DNA of 64,000 bases from Lumnitzera littorea (lineage: Eukaryota; Streptophyta; Magnoliopsida; Myrtales; Combretaceae), in NCBI GenBank assembly GCA_024138015.1, contig JAMXBB010000001.1, forward strand, positions 89,456,497-89,520,496, in the 5' to 3' direction. A program made the translations under genes and the position numbers. Below, in pieces: positions 37,886 to 49,283 of this stretch; the first letter of the stretch is position 1, and each line of letters opens with the position of its first letter. The notes beneath the pieces were generated by a model, which was not told the DNA's origin, made no database searches, and was given only the letters and a program-made list of their open reading frames with translations.

Positions 37886-38758
37886 TAGGAATATACAAAA
37901 AAATTGTGAACCAAACTAAAAAATTAATTTTTTTTACAAACCAGTTAATTCACTATTCAATTCAATTATATATAAATGGTTAACGATTTGGTTTGAAAAA
38001 ACGAATGGAACCAAACCATTTTGAACTGAAACGTTTTGAACCAAACCCAACAGTTTGTTAAAAAAAAAAAAAAAACTCATGCAATTGTCTTGTGCTTTTT
38101 AAATTTTTTTTCGTCGATCTTTATGGATTTCAATAAATTTTTCATATCTTGTTTTGTTTTATCTTATTTCTAGTCAATTATTAAAATTAAATTAAGCAAG
38201 TTTCATTTAAAATTTGATATTTAAAAATTTTTCATTTTCTAAATTGTTCTTTTTTTATACATTTTCAAATCAAGGGTTTGATCTTGATTTTTTTTATGTG
38301 TTTCTTATATCTTTTTAAGTCTTTGATGTGTCTCTTTTGTTATTTTTGTACTGCTTTTGGATGGATAGCTTTACTTCTTCCTCCTTACTAATGTTTGTTG
38401 GAATAAAGTCTCTTATCACCATCCAATCAAGTTAAGTTTATTAAGATCTTGTGCAACTTTTTACTATTTTGCTAAGCATCATTACATGTGACAAATGTAT
38501 AAGAAATTAACTGAAAACATATGAAAGCTTAATGAAAAGGAAAATATGTTATTAGAAATAAAAATGTTTAGTAAAAATTTGATATAAATGGTTCAAACTA
38601 TGGATCGAATTAAACTAAATAAGTTTTAATTAGGTTTGAAAATTTTGCAAACCGAATTGTATGATTATACTTGATTTCAAAAAATAACCAAACCATTATA
38701 TCAAATTCGATTTAGTAAGAATAGGGCAAATTGTATTGAATCGAACCATGCCCACCTT
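37886..38758. mobile_element. Probable MITE-like element, GGTTTGGTT family
   Basis: The left part (37906-38060) and right part (38580-38755) contain inverted words of the type AACCAAACC and GGTTTG/CGAACC, with TAGGAATATAC on the left and GAACCATGCCCACC on the right. The overall arrangement resembles 3181-3840. The exact ends are uncertain and no target duplication was found. Confidence 0.35.
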
Positions 38759-39249
38759 TATCTTAAAACACATTTGATAAGTTAAGGGGGTGTTTGTACA
38801 CCAAAATCAAAATTTAAGAAAGTTGTCTCAACCTATGAAGATTGTTTGTCATGTTATCAAAGTTTATAGGGTCTTGAACCACACTTTGAAAGTTCATGAG
38901 ATCAATTTGTATTCAAGTCAAAGTTGAGAGGGTTTATTTTCATTTTTCCTAAAAAAAAAATTATGAAATGTTAATTAAAACTAGTAAGAAATTGAAAGAA
39001 TAAAGAAAAAATCAAGGCTACGTTATTTTATAAAATGTTAACTTTTAATTTTTCTTAAGTGTACTTTAACACTCCTAAATTTTAATCTTAGTGCATTTTT
39101 CAATTGAAAAAGAAGGAAAAAAAATAATAAACGTCTCTTGTATTACCATTTTATCAAAGTTTAAAGGATTATTTATAATATTTAAAAGTTTAAGCATATA
39201 TCCTCATTGAGGTTAAATTTAGGCAGTCATTTATGTTGATAAGTTCTTT

Positions 39250-39440
39250 CAAACTTAGAACTTGAAAACCTAAATCAACCTATATGAGGCTTGGATGGAT
39301 CTCTTCCAACCTAATCCAACTAACTCTTTTGAGCCAACCTACATCTAGCCTAGGAATTATCTAAAGAAGCAAGGTCTAATCCAAAAGAGGCTTATTCGAC
39401 CTCCTTCGAGTCATAAGCATGGATTCCTCTATTCCATATT
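39250..39440 (+). repeat. Inverted repeat, left arm
   Basis: The text CCTAAATCAACC(C/T)(A/G)TA beginning near 39270, CCAACCTACATC at about 39340 and GAGTCATA near 39408 recurs in the same order on the minus strand of 43430-43600. The arms are about 170 bp, similar but diverged, and 4 kb apart. Confidence 0.7.
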
Positions 39441-39479
39441 GATTAGATTTAGTGTTTCTTATGCCTTGATCATGTATAA

Positions 39480-40110
39480 TGGAACCTAGCTCGACAATTG
39501 AAAGTTTAGAGACTTTTGCAAAGAGAAAACATCAAGATTTACTACACCTTGGTAGCATTCCCTTACTCTAACGAGCAGATAGAGGCAGTGAATAAGATTA
39601 TCCTCAACAGTCTCAAGAAAAGGGAAAACCAAGTTAAAGGAAAATGGGTTAACAAGTTCCCCTACATTTTGTGGGATATTGAATTATACATCGGACATCT
39701 ACTACAGAGACTCCTTTCTAACTTGCATTTAGCTCGGAAGCAATGCTGCACATCAAACTAGAGCTTCTAAACTTCTAAACTCAAGTCTTTGGACATGATG
39801 GTCAACCAAATCGGCTTGATAACTAATCTAGACACTATTAGAGAGGTCTGAGATCTAGAAAAGGCTTAAGTAGTTGCCTATCAACATAGGACGCCCGATA
39901 TTATAATAAAAAGGTCAAGCACAAGGTCGATCATGTAGAAAACTTGAGGAAAACAGAGTAAGAGAAGGTTAATGCAAACTGATGCTAAATTAAGAAGACC
40001 CGATTAGAGTCAAGGAGGTCGTAGGACAAGGAGCATATAAGTTAGAGAGGTTACATAATCGGCTTATGCTTAGGACTAGAAACATTGACAACTTTAGATT
40101 ATTTTTCAAA
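39480..40110 (+). mobile_element. Ty3/gypsy integrase C-terminal remnant
   Basis: A frame at 39516-39761 encodes FPYSNEQIEAVNKIILNSLK and KGKWVNKFPYILW, matching the end of the gypsy integrase core (usual HPQSNGQVEA.NK.I...L......G.W...LP..LWAYRTT). A frameshift follows, after which the HRTST-ETPF-LAF-SEAM segment is readable in another frame. Around 39990-40110 a further frame reads GQGAYKLERL and R-RNIDN, the usual G.Y.L..L.G...PR.WN..... end of the polyprotein. Stops and frameshifts make it non-functional. No reverse transcriptase is present upstream. Confidence 0.8.
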
Positions 40111-40223
40111 TGATGAGCTTTTGTAACCTTATTGTTGTAATGATACTGTAGCATTGATGAAGTACGCTTTTGCTCGACTCTCATGACTTTTTAGTTCGTT
40201 TCTTCTGTTAAAATACTTGTATC

Positions 40224-40437
40224 AAGTCCTAATCACATTAAAGATGAACGAATTCTCAATCACATTAAGTCCCAACCTCTTCCGAGGAGAACAAACCCTC
40301 ATTACATCAAGTCTTGACCTCTTTCGAGGTATAAGGACTCTTGATGAAATCAAGTCCAAGTCTCTATTGAGACAAACAGACTCTTAATTATCCTATGTCC
40401 TAACCTTTGATAAAGCTAGTGGATTACTGAGCTCCTA
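40224..40437 (+). repeat. Five degenerate 42-43 bp tandem repeats
   Basis: Repeat starts at 40224, 40266, 40309, 40352 and 40395. Each begins AAGTCC/AAGTCT (ATGTCC in the last) and holds a CCTCTTTCGAGG-type block followed by GACTCTTAAT-type text. The array lies directly after the gypsy polyprotein end, where such elements often carry repeats before the 3' LTR. Confidence 0.8.
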
Positions 40438-40479
40438 ACCTATATAAAGGTGAACGGAACTGTCGAGTTTGAATTTTCG

Positions 40480-42330
40480 ATTTTATTATTTAATTTGATT
40501 TTCTATTTTCTCATTAATATTAAACCTAAACCCATTTAATATTAATCATCGACTAAAAAAATTAGGAAATTCTGATTTTTTATTTATAAAAAATTTTTGG
40601 AGTCACCGCCCAACTAAAGTCAGGAAAAAGAAAAGAAACCGTAATCAATTAGGTAAATTGACTACAATTTAGTTACCGGTCTTTAATTTCAATTTGAATG
40701 AAAAAAAAAAAACTAAAGGGTTCCGAATTCGGGAGCTAACCTATTAAACTCTAATGGGTACCACTATTTATTTTCCGAAATTAGGATTATCAATCTAAAT
40801 TATCTTTTTTTATGTTAATATTTTTAATTAAGAAAAAAACCTAAGTTTCTACAGATTTTATTGTCACCCCGAAAATGCCTACATACCCACTAGCTGAGAT
40901 CAAACAATCGTAGTTTTTTTTTAAAACTTTAGGGTGTTAATTGATTTTAGTTTTGAAAACTGACTAGATTTATGTTGTTTAATTAATTTAATTTATTCAA
41001 AAATCTAAAAGGGCCTTAACTCTTGAGCATTTTTATTTATAGACAAAATCTCTAAAATGTCCTAGTTTTTAAAGGTTTGTTATTAATTTTCTTATTTCTA
41101 AATGAGAGATCCTAAAAAACTAATACAAAAAAAGTCCTAAACTAAGATATACATATTTTTATATTTCACTATTAAACAAATCTACATAACTAAATAGATA
41201 TATATATGAATAATAAAAAATTTGGAAAGGACGAGATTCCCTAAGCTAAACTGTTATTTACTTTATATACTTTTAAATTGGCTTCCAAACAAATTATCAA
41301 TAACAGAATAAATAACTGAACAAAAGAAATCACAAAGTCAATAAATAGAAGAAACTTAAAATAAAACTATGACTTAACTTACCTTGATCCGCATTTGGAT
41401 TATTGGAGAGAAAGACGTTGCTGATGAGTAGCGGTTTGCGTAAAGATGGGCGGCAGCACATTATGCGAGTTGCTTGACCAGTGACATGCGACTGGACAGG
41501 AGACTCTACAGTACGTGTATCTATGGGCTTCAAGGTTGTACGTGCAGTGATGATCGTGGTTAGTTCGACGTGCATGTGTATTCGTGGCTGTAGCAGCTGT
41601 GTTGTAGACTTTGTCACTGGTGAGAGTAGTGTTTGGTTCTGGAGTGTTAGCTTGGAGTTTCCGTGTTTGGTTTGGTTGCTGTTGTCGGTGTCGTGCGAAA
41701 ATCTGTTGTATCAGCGTATAGCAATGAGTCGTCTTGGGGTGTGCGGTTGGGTGCTCAGAGTTGTTGTTGTGATGCAGCGGAGTGTGTTCAGTGATCGTAG
41801 TGTGCTCGTGTGATGGACTGCCGCGAGGTTCGGTAGCCGATCGAAAAGGATGCTGCTACGTGGGCTTCAGGCCGTATCGTATAGGGGTGTTGTCGTTATT
41901 GCTATTTCGTGCTTATGTTCAGTCAGTAAGTGCAGCGGCGTGGACTTAAACTATGTGCAGAGCATGGCCATTCGTATATTTGGGACTGTTGTACATATCC
42001 TGTTGCTCTGTGTTGTGGACGCTACAGCTATGGCTTATGTGTGATCTCCAATCGTTGACAATGGTTCAGCGTGGGTGTTGATTAGTAGGTGAAGTGCACA
42101 GGCCGTGGATACGAAGTGTAGTGGAGTATGGCCATGCGTAGCAGTGCAGTAAGTGATGTGTTGTAGATGTGCGAACGCAAGGAAGGATGGAGTTTGCTGC
42201 ACTGTCGCCTATTGTTGGTGAAGTTGTGCGTAGATGGTTGTTAGGGTAAGTGTGTGATTGCGTTTGTTTCAGTCACTTGCTCGACGTTGGCCTGGGGAAT
42301 TGGTTGAAGATGAAAACTGATTTTATAAAG
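40480..42330 (+). repeat. Dispersed LTR-element-like repeat, copy B
   Basis: The plus-strand partner of copy A at 1050-2700. Key text: GGAGTCACCGCCCAACT at about 40600, AACCTATTAAACTCTAATGG at about 40738, CACCCCGAAAATGCCTACAT at about 40865, then an AT-rich part and a G/T-rich part (41400-42300). The G/T-rich part has open frames of 110 and 64 codons (41481-41813, 41850-42044) full of Val, Cys, Ser and Arg. Those frames follow from base skew and match no family I know. Downstream of a gypsy integrase end, this may be that element's 3' LTR region. Confidence 0.5.
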
Positions 42331-43429
42331 CTTGAATCAAATCATAGAATCAAATCTATTATAGTGATTTCAATCTGATTTTGATAAAAATTAAATTAGA
42401 TTCGAATTATTTATATTAATTCAAACCCAATTTGATAAAGATCAAACTAGATTCAAATCTTTTATAATGATTCAAATCCGAACAAAAAAGGTTTAATTAG
42501 ATGTGATCCCATACACTCAATCTACTTTTGTGAAAAATAAAACGCACATAAGTACCTAGTGAAATTCAAACCTGTGACTCTAAGCTAACTTCATATCAAT
42601 ACTCTAATACTTATCCATTGAGTTATTAGCATGTGCCTTGATTTTTAGTATAATTGAATTGTATTTAAATCATGTAACTCTCTAGAATAGACTTATTTGA
42701 ACCGAACTAGAACTAGAACTAGAACTAAAACTTAAACTAATTGATCCTAAAATAATTTACTTTCTAAAAATTTAGAATAATTTTTTTATAATAATTTTTC
42801 TTTTCACATTTTTTTGTATTTTCATCATTTTTCAATTTTTTTTCATTTTATTTATTCATTTATTTTTTCTCATTTTTGAGTTAGGACCCTATTTTAAAAA
42901 ACTAAAACTAAAACTACTAGGGGGCAAAAATCAAGTATCTATAGGAACATCAAGCCTCTTCAAATCATATTAGATGTAACATTTATCTGACCAAATGTTA
43001 TAAGTGGATTTGGTTGAAAGTCGTTTGTTGGCCTTGACGCATTTTGTAGGCCTACAAAAGAGAACTTGTGTGAGTAGAAAGCTAAAAGGTTATTTAATAG
43101 AGCCGCTCCGATATTTAAGTTAGTTGAATGTAAGAGAAAGGAGGCCTAAGGAATGAAGAAAGTAAGAGAGTGTGTATAAGTATCCATTATCCATAGACAC
43201 CATCCTCTAGTTACAAGGGATGAGGCCAAGACAATTATGGAAGGAGAATTATTGGCACTAAAGGCATGCTCCAAAAATTGTTAGGAGTAGCTGCAAGTAG
43301 TTGTCAAGTTTTTATGATTGTTCTAGAACAGCTTGCTTGGAGCTTCATGAACTGGGTCTTGCTAACTTGGGTTTAAAGGCCCAAGTCCCTAAAGACTCGG
43401 ATGCTTTTTTACGTTAAGGTCAAAATCCG
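42331..43429. other. Gene-free stretch with a short (AACTAG)n tract
   Basis: No coding region. A hexamer repeat GAACTAGAACTAGAACTAG lies at about 42714-42733. The region also holds a tRNA-like segment listed separately. Confidence 0.4.
42561..42625 (-). repeat. tRNA-like (SINE-type) segment with A and B boxes
   Basis: On the minus strand, TAACTCAATGG (42625-42615) fits a pol III A box with one mismatch, and GGTTTGAATTTC (42572-42561) fits a B box, spaced about 43 nt apart as in tRNAs. No foldable complete tRNA is present, so a decayed tRNA-derived SINE head is more likely than a tRNA gene. Confidence 0.4.
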
Positions 43430-43600
43430 TGTCTATGACTCAAGGGAAATTAGCTGGGCTTCCTCATACTAGGCTTTGCTTCTATAGAGGATTCCTAAGC
43501 TGGATGTAGGTTGGTTTGGAAGAGTAGGTCGGACTAGGCCACAAGAGCTCCACCCAAGCCTTATACGGGTTGATTTAGGTCTAAGAGATCCAAGTCTAAA
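43430..43600 (-). repeat. Inverted repeat, right arm
   Basis: Read on the minus strand it matches 39250-39440: CCTAAATCAACCCGTATAAG, then CCAACCTACATCCAGC, then GAGTCATAGACACGGATT. It is about as long as the left arm and moderately diverged from it. Confidence 0.7.
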
Positions 43601-43966
43601 ATAACCTATCAATACCTTGCAGCATTTGAATGTTCATGCACTAATATCAAAGTTTAAAGTTATTTGTAATTTATCATTAAATATAATATAAAATAATTTA
43701 TAAGGAAAAAAACAGTATAAATTGCAAATGCACCTTTGGCCGAGAAAAAAAAGTTACATGGACACATTTTCATATTTGTTTTATGTGTGTTTAGCCACTT
43801 AATCTTTGAATCTAAATGTTTACATACTCCTAAATCTTAGAAAAGAAAAATGCGCATTTGTTTTCCTACATTACTATACTAATATCTAAATTTTATTTTT
43901 TTATATTTTAATATTTGTACTTTATTTATTTTTTTTTGCCAATTATATTACAACTTAAGAGAGAAG

Positions 43967-44021
43967 GAGATTTGAACTCAGCTTATCTTATTAGCAGATC
44001 AATATTTATGCCACTAGACTA
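43967..44021 (-). repeat. Second tRNA-like (SINE-type) segment
   Basis: On the minus strand, TAGTCTAGTGG (44021-44011) fits the A box consensus and GAGTTCAAATCTC (43979-43967) fits the B box, with tRNA-like spacing. There is no complete cloverleaf. It is probably a SINE remnant. Confidence 0.4.
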
Positions 44022-44399
44022 TAATCTATACTTTAGTTGTATAACAATGTCTCCATTTGTAACACATTAATTATTTTCTATAAACTTAACATATATGTAG
44101 CTTTAGGTTACAACCAAGAGGAGAGAGATGATGGCATAGATTTATAAGGAAAAAAATATATGTTGATTTTTATATTTAGAAAAATAAAAAATTATGAAAT
44201 ATTAACTAAAAATAGTAATAAATTAGAAGTATTAAAAAAATCAAGACCACTTTGATTTTTCTTGATTAATAATTTCTTTAATAATTAAAAGAATGTTACT
44301 TTTTGCTAAAAATTTAATTGTACATAGTCTTTTTGTGCTATTTCCATTTTGATAAACTTTATATCATTGAAAAGCTCATGACATTTTACTTCTATTTGA

Positions 44400-44600
44400 A
44401 AATAAAATTTAGCTATGGCTATTCATGGTTTGATTATGAGGTCAAATTGAATCGAATCATAGCCAAATTGCATTTTCAAGAGCTGTTTCGTTTAGAACTC
44501 TAATGAATTACAGTGCTTATAATGGTTCGAGATTCAGAATCAAACCACTTTAAATATTGTTCGGTTCGGTTCGGTTTTGTTTAAACTGCTTTGAAAAAAT
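44400..44600. repeat. Fragment of the GGTTCGGTT-type MITE family
   Basis: It contains GAATCGAATCATAG, GGTTCGAGATTC and TCGGTTCGGTTCGGTTTTG, resembling subterminal text of 3181-3840 and 37886-38758. No ends can be defined. Confidence 0.3.
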
Positions 44601-44717
44601 ACATAATTATCTTGTCATTGTTCACAACACACATTATTACTATAATCTTTATCTATGTAATCTGATGCACTATTTATAGCAAAAAGATATTTAATAATTG
44701 AACTATAACTACATATA

Positions 44718-45321
44718 TAAGGCTGGCAATTTAGGACTCAACCTATAAGACCTAGACACAACACAATATGATTTAAGTGGATTTAAGTGCAGAAAAAATC
44801 AATACGAAACATAAATGAGTCAAACTTGCCTAAATTGATTCAAATTTGTTTTTAGGGTTGTGTTTAGCTCTTTAAAGATCTGATAGATAATGTGATAAAT
44901 TTAGAAATCAACAATGATAGTAAGATCCATCTAATCAATGGTTCTACTTAATTTAGTAATGTTATGCAACTATTTTCAAATTTCCTATATTTAATAAGAT
45001 TTTACTTTACTAAGACTCTTGTCTGGTTATAATTTTATATTAAGTATTAAAATCCTATATCATTTGTTTTTGTAGAACTTAAGTCTTATTATTACCCTTT
45101 TCCCTTTGTATCTAGAAGTATTTTATAATTGTATTTATAACATTTTAATCAACAACAGGTCTAATCAGGACACATGATATGCTTGTTAAACGGGTTAGAT
45201 TACGAGTTTAGGTTTTTATACACAATTAATAAATATGTCATGTCATAGGTTTAATTTTTTCAAGCACAAACTCTTTTAAACATGAAAGTAAGACATAATA
45301 TAGCACAAATTGTCAAACCTA
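44718..45321. mobile_element. hAT-like non-autonomous element, 604 bp
   Basis: The left end is TAAGGCTGGCAATTTAGG and the right end, inverted, is TAGGTTTGACAATTTGTGC. The flanking octamers TACATATA (44710-44717) and TGCATATA (45322-45329) agree in 7 of 8 positions, as expected for an 8-bp hAT target duplication after one transition. There is no transposase. It shares its ends and subterminal regions with the ends at 10715 and 13010. Confidence 0.7.
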
Positions 45322-45329
45322 TGCATATA

Positions 45330-48300
45330 TGCATATTAAAAACAAAATAATTATGGATAATAATTTCCCTTAAAGAAGCTTAATGTGCTACATAAATCTA
45401 TTTTGTGAGTTTACTACTATGTGTTATGTTGTAAGTAGCTAAGAGGAGAAAAGGACTACGCAATTATGGAGTCAGGGACTATTGATCTAAGGATCAACGA
45501 GAGGCTGAGAGACAAAAGTAAGGCGATGATAGAGTAAGGAATTGAGGTCAAGATAAGAGACAAGATATAACTTGGTAAATGTGCAAAATGAGAGTAAAAG
45601 TCTAATCTAAAAGGAAGGCTAACATGCTTGAGAGCAAAATGAATAATTAAAAGAGGCATTGAGGAATTGAGAGTAATGTGATAAGATCAGGATTAGGTTT
45701 CTCTTCTCTTTTCATTTGCAAGACTGCTTAATTAGTCCTATTTGTTAGAATTCAAGAATCACATGTCACCTATTTAAGTAAGAACCAAGTCAATACAGGT
45801 TGAAGCCATTTGGTTTGATTTGACCCTTGAAACTAAACAATGAATTACTTGGACATCTCAAAACTAAACTACAAAGTGAAACCAAAACATAAAAGATCTT
45901 GATCTTGCAGTTTGATTTAGTTCGATTTGATTTTTGGTCTAGTTTAATGAATAGACCTAAATCTCACACATGTCTTAGAATTGTCCATATTAGATGCTTT
46001 CTTAAAATGATTATAACTTGTAAAGTAAATATTGCTTATCTTTGGAAAGCAAATATTAGATTGTCTCAAATTCAATAGTACATCTCCATATAGTATAGCG
46101 TTTTGGTATATTTTCTTTAGATCCAAGTACTTGTTTTTCAAATTTTTTAGCTTCATAACCAATAAATCAAATATCGCTATTGACTATTGTCTAAAACTAT
46201 TGGTTTGATTTGAAATTATATAGTTAAACATTATAACTTTTTTTCAAATAGATTGGTATGATTCTTCTATGTTATATTTTTTTAACAAATTAATGAGTGA
46301 TCAGGATTTTTTGGTTTTTTTTTTATGTAAATTGATTTTTTCGTTAAGAAATCAAAAATAGAAATAGAAGATTTTTTTCTTCAAAAGCCTATGTTGCCAT
46401 CTCTCTCCTTCACATGTGCAACCTGAAACCACATTTTCACCAAGTTTGCAAAAATTAATAAGTGTTGTAAAAGTTAAAAATAAAAACATAACATACTTTT
46501 CTATATTATATTTTTTCTTTATAGACTTATGAGTTGATTGGGATTTTTCAGTGTTTTTTCATGTAAATTGATTTTTTCATTAAGAAATAAAAAATAAAAA
46601 GGGGATTTTTTTTCCCTTCAAAAGTCTATGTTACCATCTCTCTCCTTCATGTGCGCAACATGAAGTCATGTTAGCACAAACTTTACAAAATTCAATGGGT
46701 GTTACTTTGCATACTTAAGATAATTAAAATCAAAGTACAAATACCAAGATGCAAAATGAAATTTAAACATGATGCAAAAAGTACAGATACCAAGTTGAAA
46801 GTAATGGTAATTTTAATAATTTTATCCTCAATCTAAAATTAGTTATTCAATTTGAAGTTAACCATGATAGATTTGTTGTAATACACTAATTAAGGTTACC
46901 TTATAACTTATAAGAATGCATACATAGTTTATAGACACGTACTTCATACAATCAAAACATGTGGAAAAATACTTGCGTAAGTCCAACCACTTACCCACCC
47001 CCTACCCCCTCCCCCGTCAATTAAGTTGATCTATCTCATCTCCTTTTTTTGCTACTATGAACTCATCATTCTCTTGAATCTTGATGATGTAAATTTATAT
47101 GGTCAAATGATATTATCCTCTTCATTTGATTTGTTTAAGTTCTTAAAATCTTTTAAATAAACAAAAGAAACACTAGGCACTTTTTAAGTGTATAGAAAGT
47201 GCTAACCATAGAAAGCAACAATTATATAATGCAATTTACTAAGTTAGCAGCATATGGTATAATTACTACTCCCTATTAGAATATAAAGAATCTACCACCT
47301 CTCTTTCTCCTATGAAATATATAATTGATCAGCAAAGAAAATGGATTCTCTAAAATACTCTAAATAAAGTTGCGAATTCTATAGTTGAGATTGTCTCAAT
47401 TTTTGAAATATCATATGATTTGTGATGATATTAAGCTTTTTTTCTTATAATATAACCATTTATTATACATAATTACATTTTAAGACAAAAATTTTAGAAT
47501 GGTAACTTTATAAGATTTAAATTCATAAGTAAAAGTTAGATATATAGAATCTTCATACATCATATGCAACAAAACTATTTTATTATAATTATGACCTATA
47601 AGATGTTAAATAGACGATAATGATAAAACTAAACAACATTTGATGTGAGTTACTTAATAGAGGAAAAAAGATAAAACACAGTATTACGAGTTATATTTAT
47701 AATATTAAAGAGAAAGACATGAGTTTTTGTGTCTTTTTTCAATTCCTCTAAATACTTTTAAAATATATTAGCAAAACCTATTAAAAAACATATGCTATTA
47801 TAATTTAACATAATAATTTTAAGTGTAAAATGGTAATTTCATCCAATTTTTCCCTTTTCACGTAATTTAATATTTATAATTTTATATTATATGCTTTTCA
47901 TGTTAAGTCTTTGAGTTATATATGTTGATAACCTTAAATCACTATTTACACAAAAGATAACTACTTTTTTATGTTTTACATTTATCACCATTATTATCAC
48001 ATTTATTATATGGTTAAAGCATAATAATTATACAATAATATAAAGTCATAATTATATTATATATAATCAAACTACAACAATACATATTAATATATGGTTA
48101 TAACTTATATGATCAAATTATAATAAATACATATTACTGTACGGTAATTTATGTCAATATTATCTATTCCATATGTATATGAGGCACTTTTAGTGTACAT
48201 ATCCTTTAAAACACTTATTTCTATAGATATGTATATTTTAATTTTGTTTGATACTCTCAATTTAAGGACTTTTTAGTGCATTCGAAAAATTACTTAGGAG

Positions 48301-49127
48301 CATTTTTGAGATCATACTAGAAGATAATTATTATTAAGTATAACCATAAGAAAGTAGAGATGCAAGTTTCCTTTTATTCCCCCAAATTATTCCTTTTCTT
48401 TTGCTATATCCACCATCTACATAGTTATTCTCATCCCATATTATTGTTGTCCTTGAACAAATTAAAATTATAGATATCGCATGTTTGTTTCTTTCCATAG
48501 TTAATAATTTGATGATAGGATAGCAATTATTTTACATAGATTAATGATTTTATAATTTGTTATCGGTTTTCCTTTTTGCACTTATGACTATCATTACAAG
48601 GCCTTATATATCATATAGATTTTCTACTTTTTTATACTTTCATATTTTTTCAATTGTGAACATACGTTGTAAATTTCATATACTTTATTAATCAATTGTC
48701 AAATTGTACAGTAACATTTTTTCCCATTATATACTTTATATTTCTTTTGGTACTTTTCCATTTTTTTTTACTCTATTATGTTTAAATTTGCTCCCTATAA
48801 AAGATGATGGTAGAAGAGCCAAGATTACTATGCATTATAGTTAAGTGTGTAATGGAAATCTCCTTTAAAGGTATTAATGATGCTCAAGAAGTTTTGGATT
48901 TTATTTTAGTATCGCAATCGCTTCCCTTCTCCAATAACAGAAATTTTTTTCGACGAAACTAAATATTTAATATACAGTTTTATTTTAAATTTTCTTATGT
49001 ATCTTTCATTTCAACATCGTATAGCGTAAAATTTGATATGATAATTTAACAATAAAATTGACTTGATATCACACATTATTTATCTTATTATTGTTATTTT
49101 ATCAAGTAAATTAAAATAGAAGAATTG
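45330..49127. other. Gene-free AT-rich stretch
   Basis: No coding region supported. Near 46300-46430 and 46520-46670 a block of text recurs as a direct repeat about 240 bp apart (TTTTTTCATTAAGAAAT..., CCATCTCTCTCCTTCA.GTG). A C-rich tract at 46994-47015 is listed separately. Confidence 0.4.
46994..47015 (-). repeat. Canonical G-quadruplex motif on minus strand
   Basis: Plus-strand C runs of 3, 5, 5 and 5 are separated by loops of 1, 2 and 1 nt. The minus strand is G5-N1-G5-N2-G5-N1-G3, which meets the usual G3+N1-7 rule with very short loops. It is isolated in AT-rich DNA. Confidence 0.8.
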
Positions 49128-49283
49128 TTCGCGTATGATATTATGGAGGAGATGAACTTTGACAATTTTTTTTTAGATGAGGATACAATCATCATATTAA
49201 TTACATTCGCGTATAATATTATGGAGGAGATGAACTTTGACAATCTTTTTTTAGATGAAGAGACAATCATCATATTAATCACA
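49128..49283. repeat. Two-copy 78-bp tandem duplication
   Basis: Unit 1 is 49128-49205 and unit 2 is 49206-49283, each starting TTCGCGTAT(G/A)AT and containing GGAGGAGATGAACTTTGAC. Only a few substitutions and a one-base T-run difference separate them. The duplication keeps an open frame of 62 codons on the minus strand, but there is no other sign of a gene. Confidence 0.9.

Noticed and set aside
41481..42044. Possible Cys/Val-rich secreted protein genes
   Set aside because: The frames are by-products of the G/T skew; no signal-peptide plus cysteine spacing pattern is consistent, and the region is part of a dispersed repeat.
42561..42625. Functional tRNA gene
   Set aside because: A and B boxes are present but no acceptor stem or full cloverleaf can be drawn.
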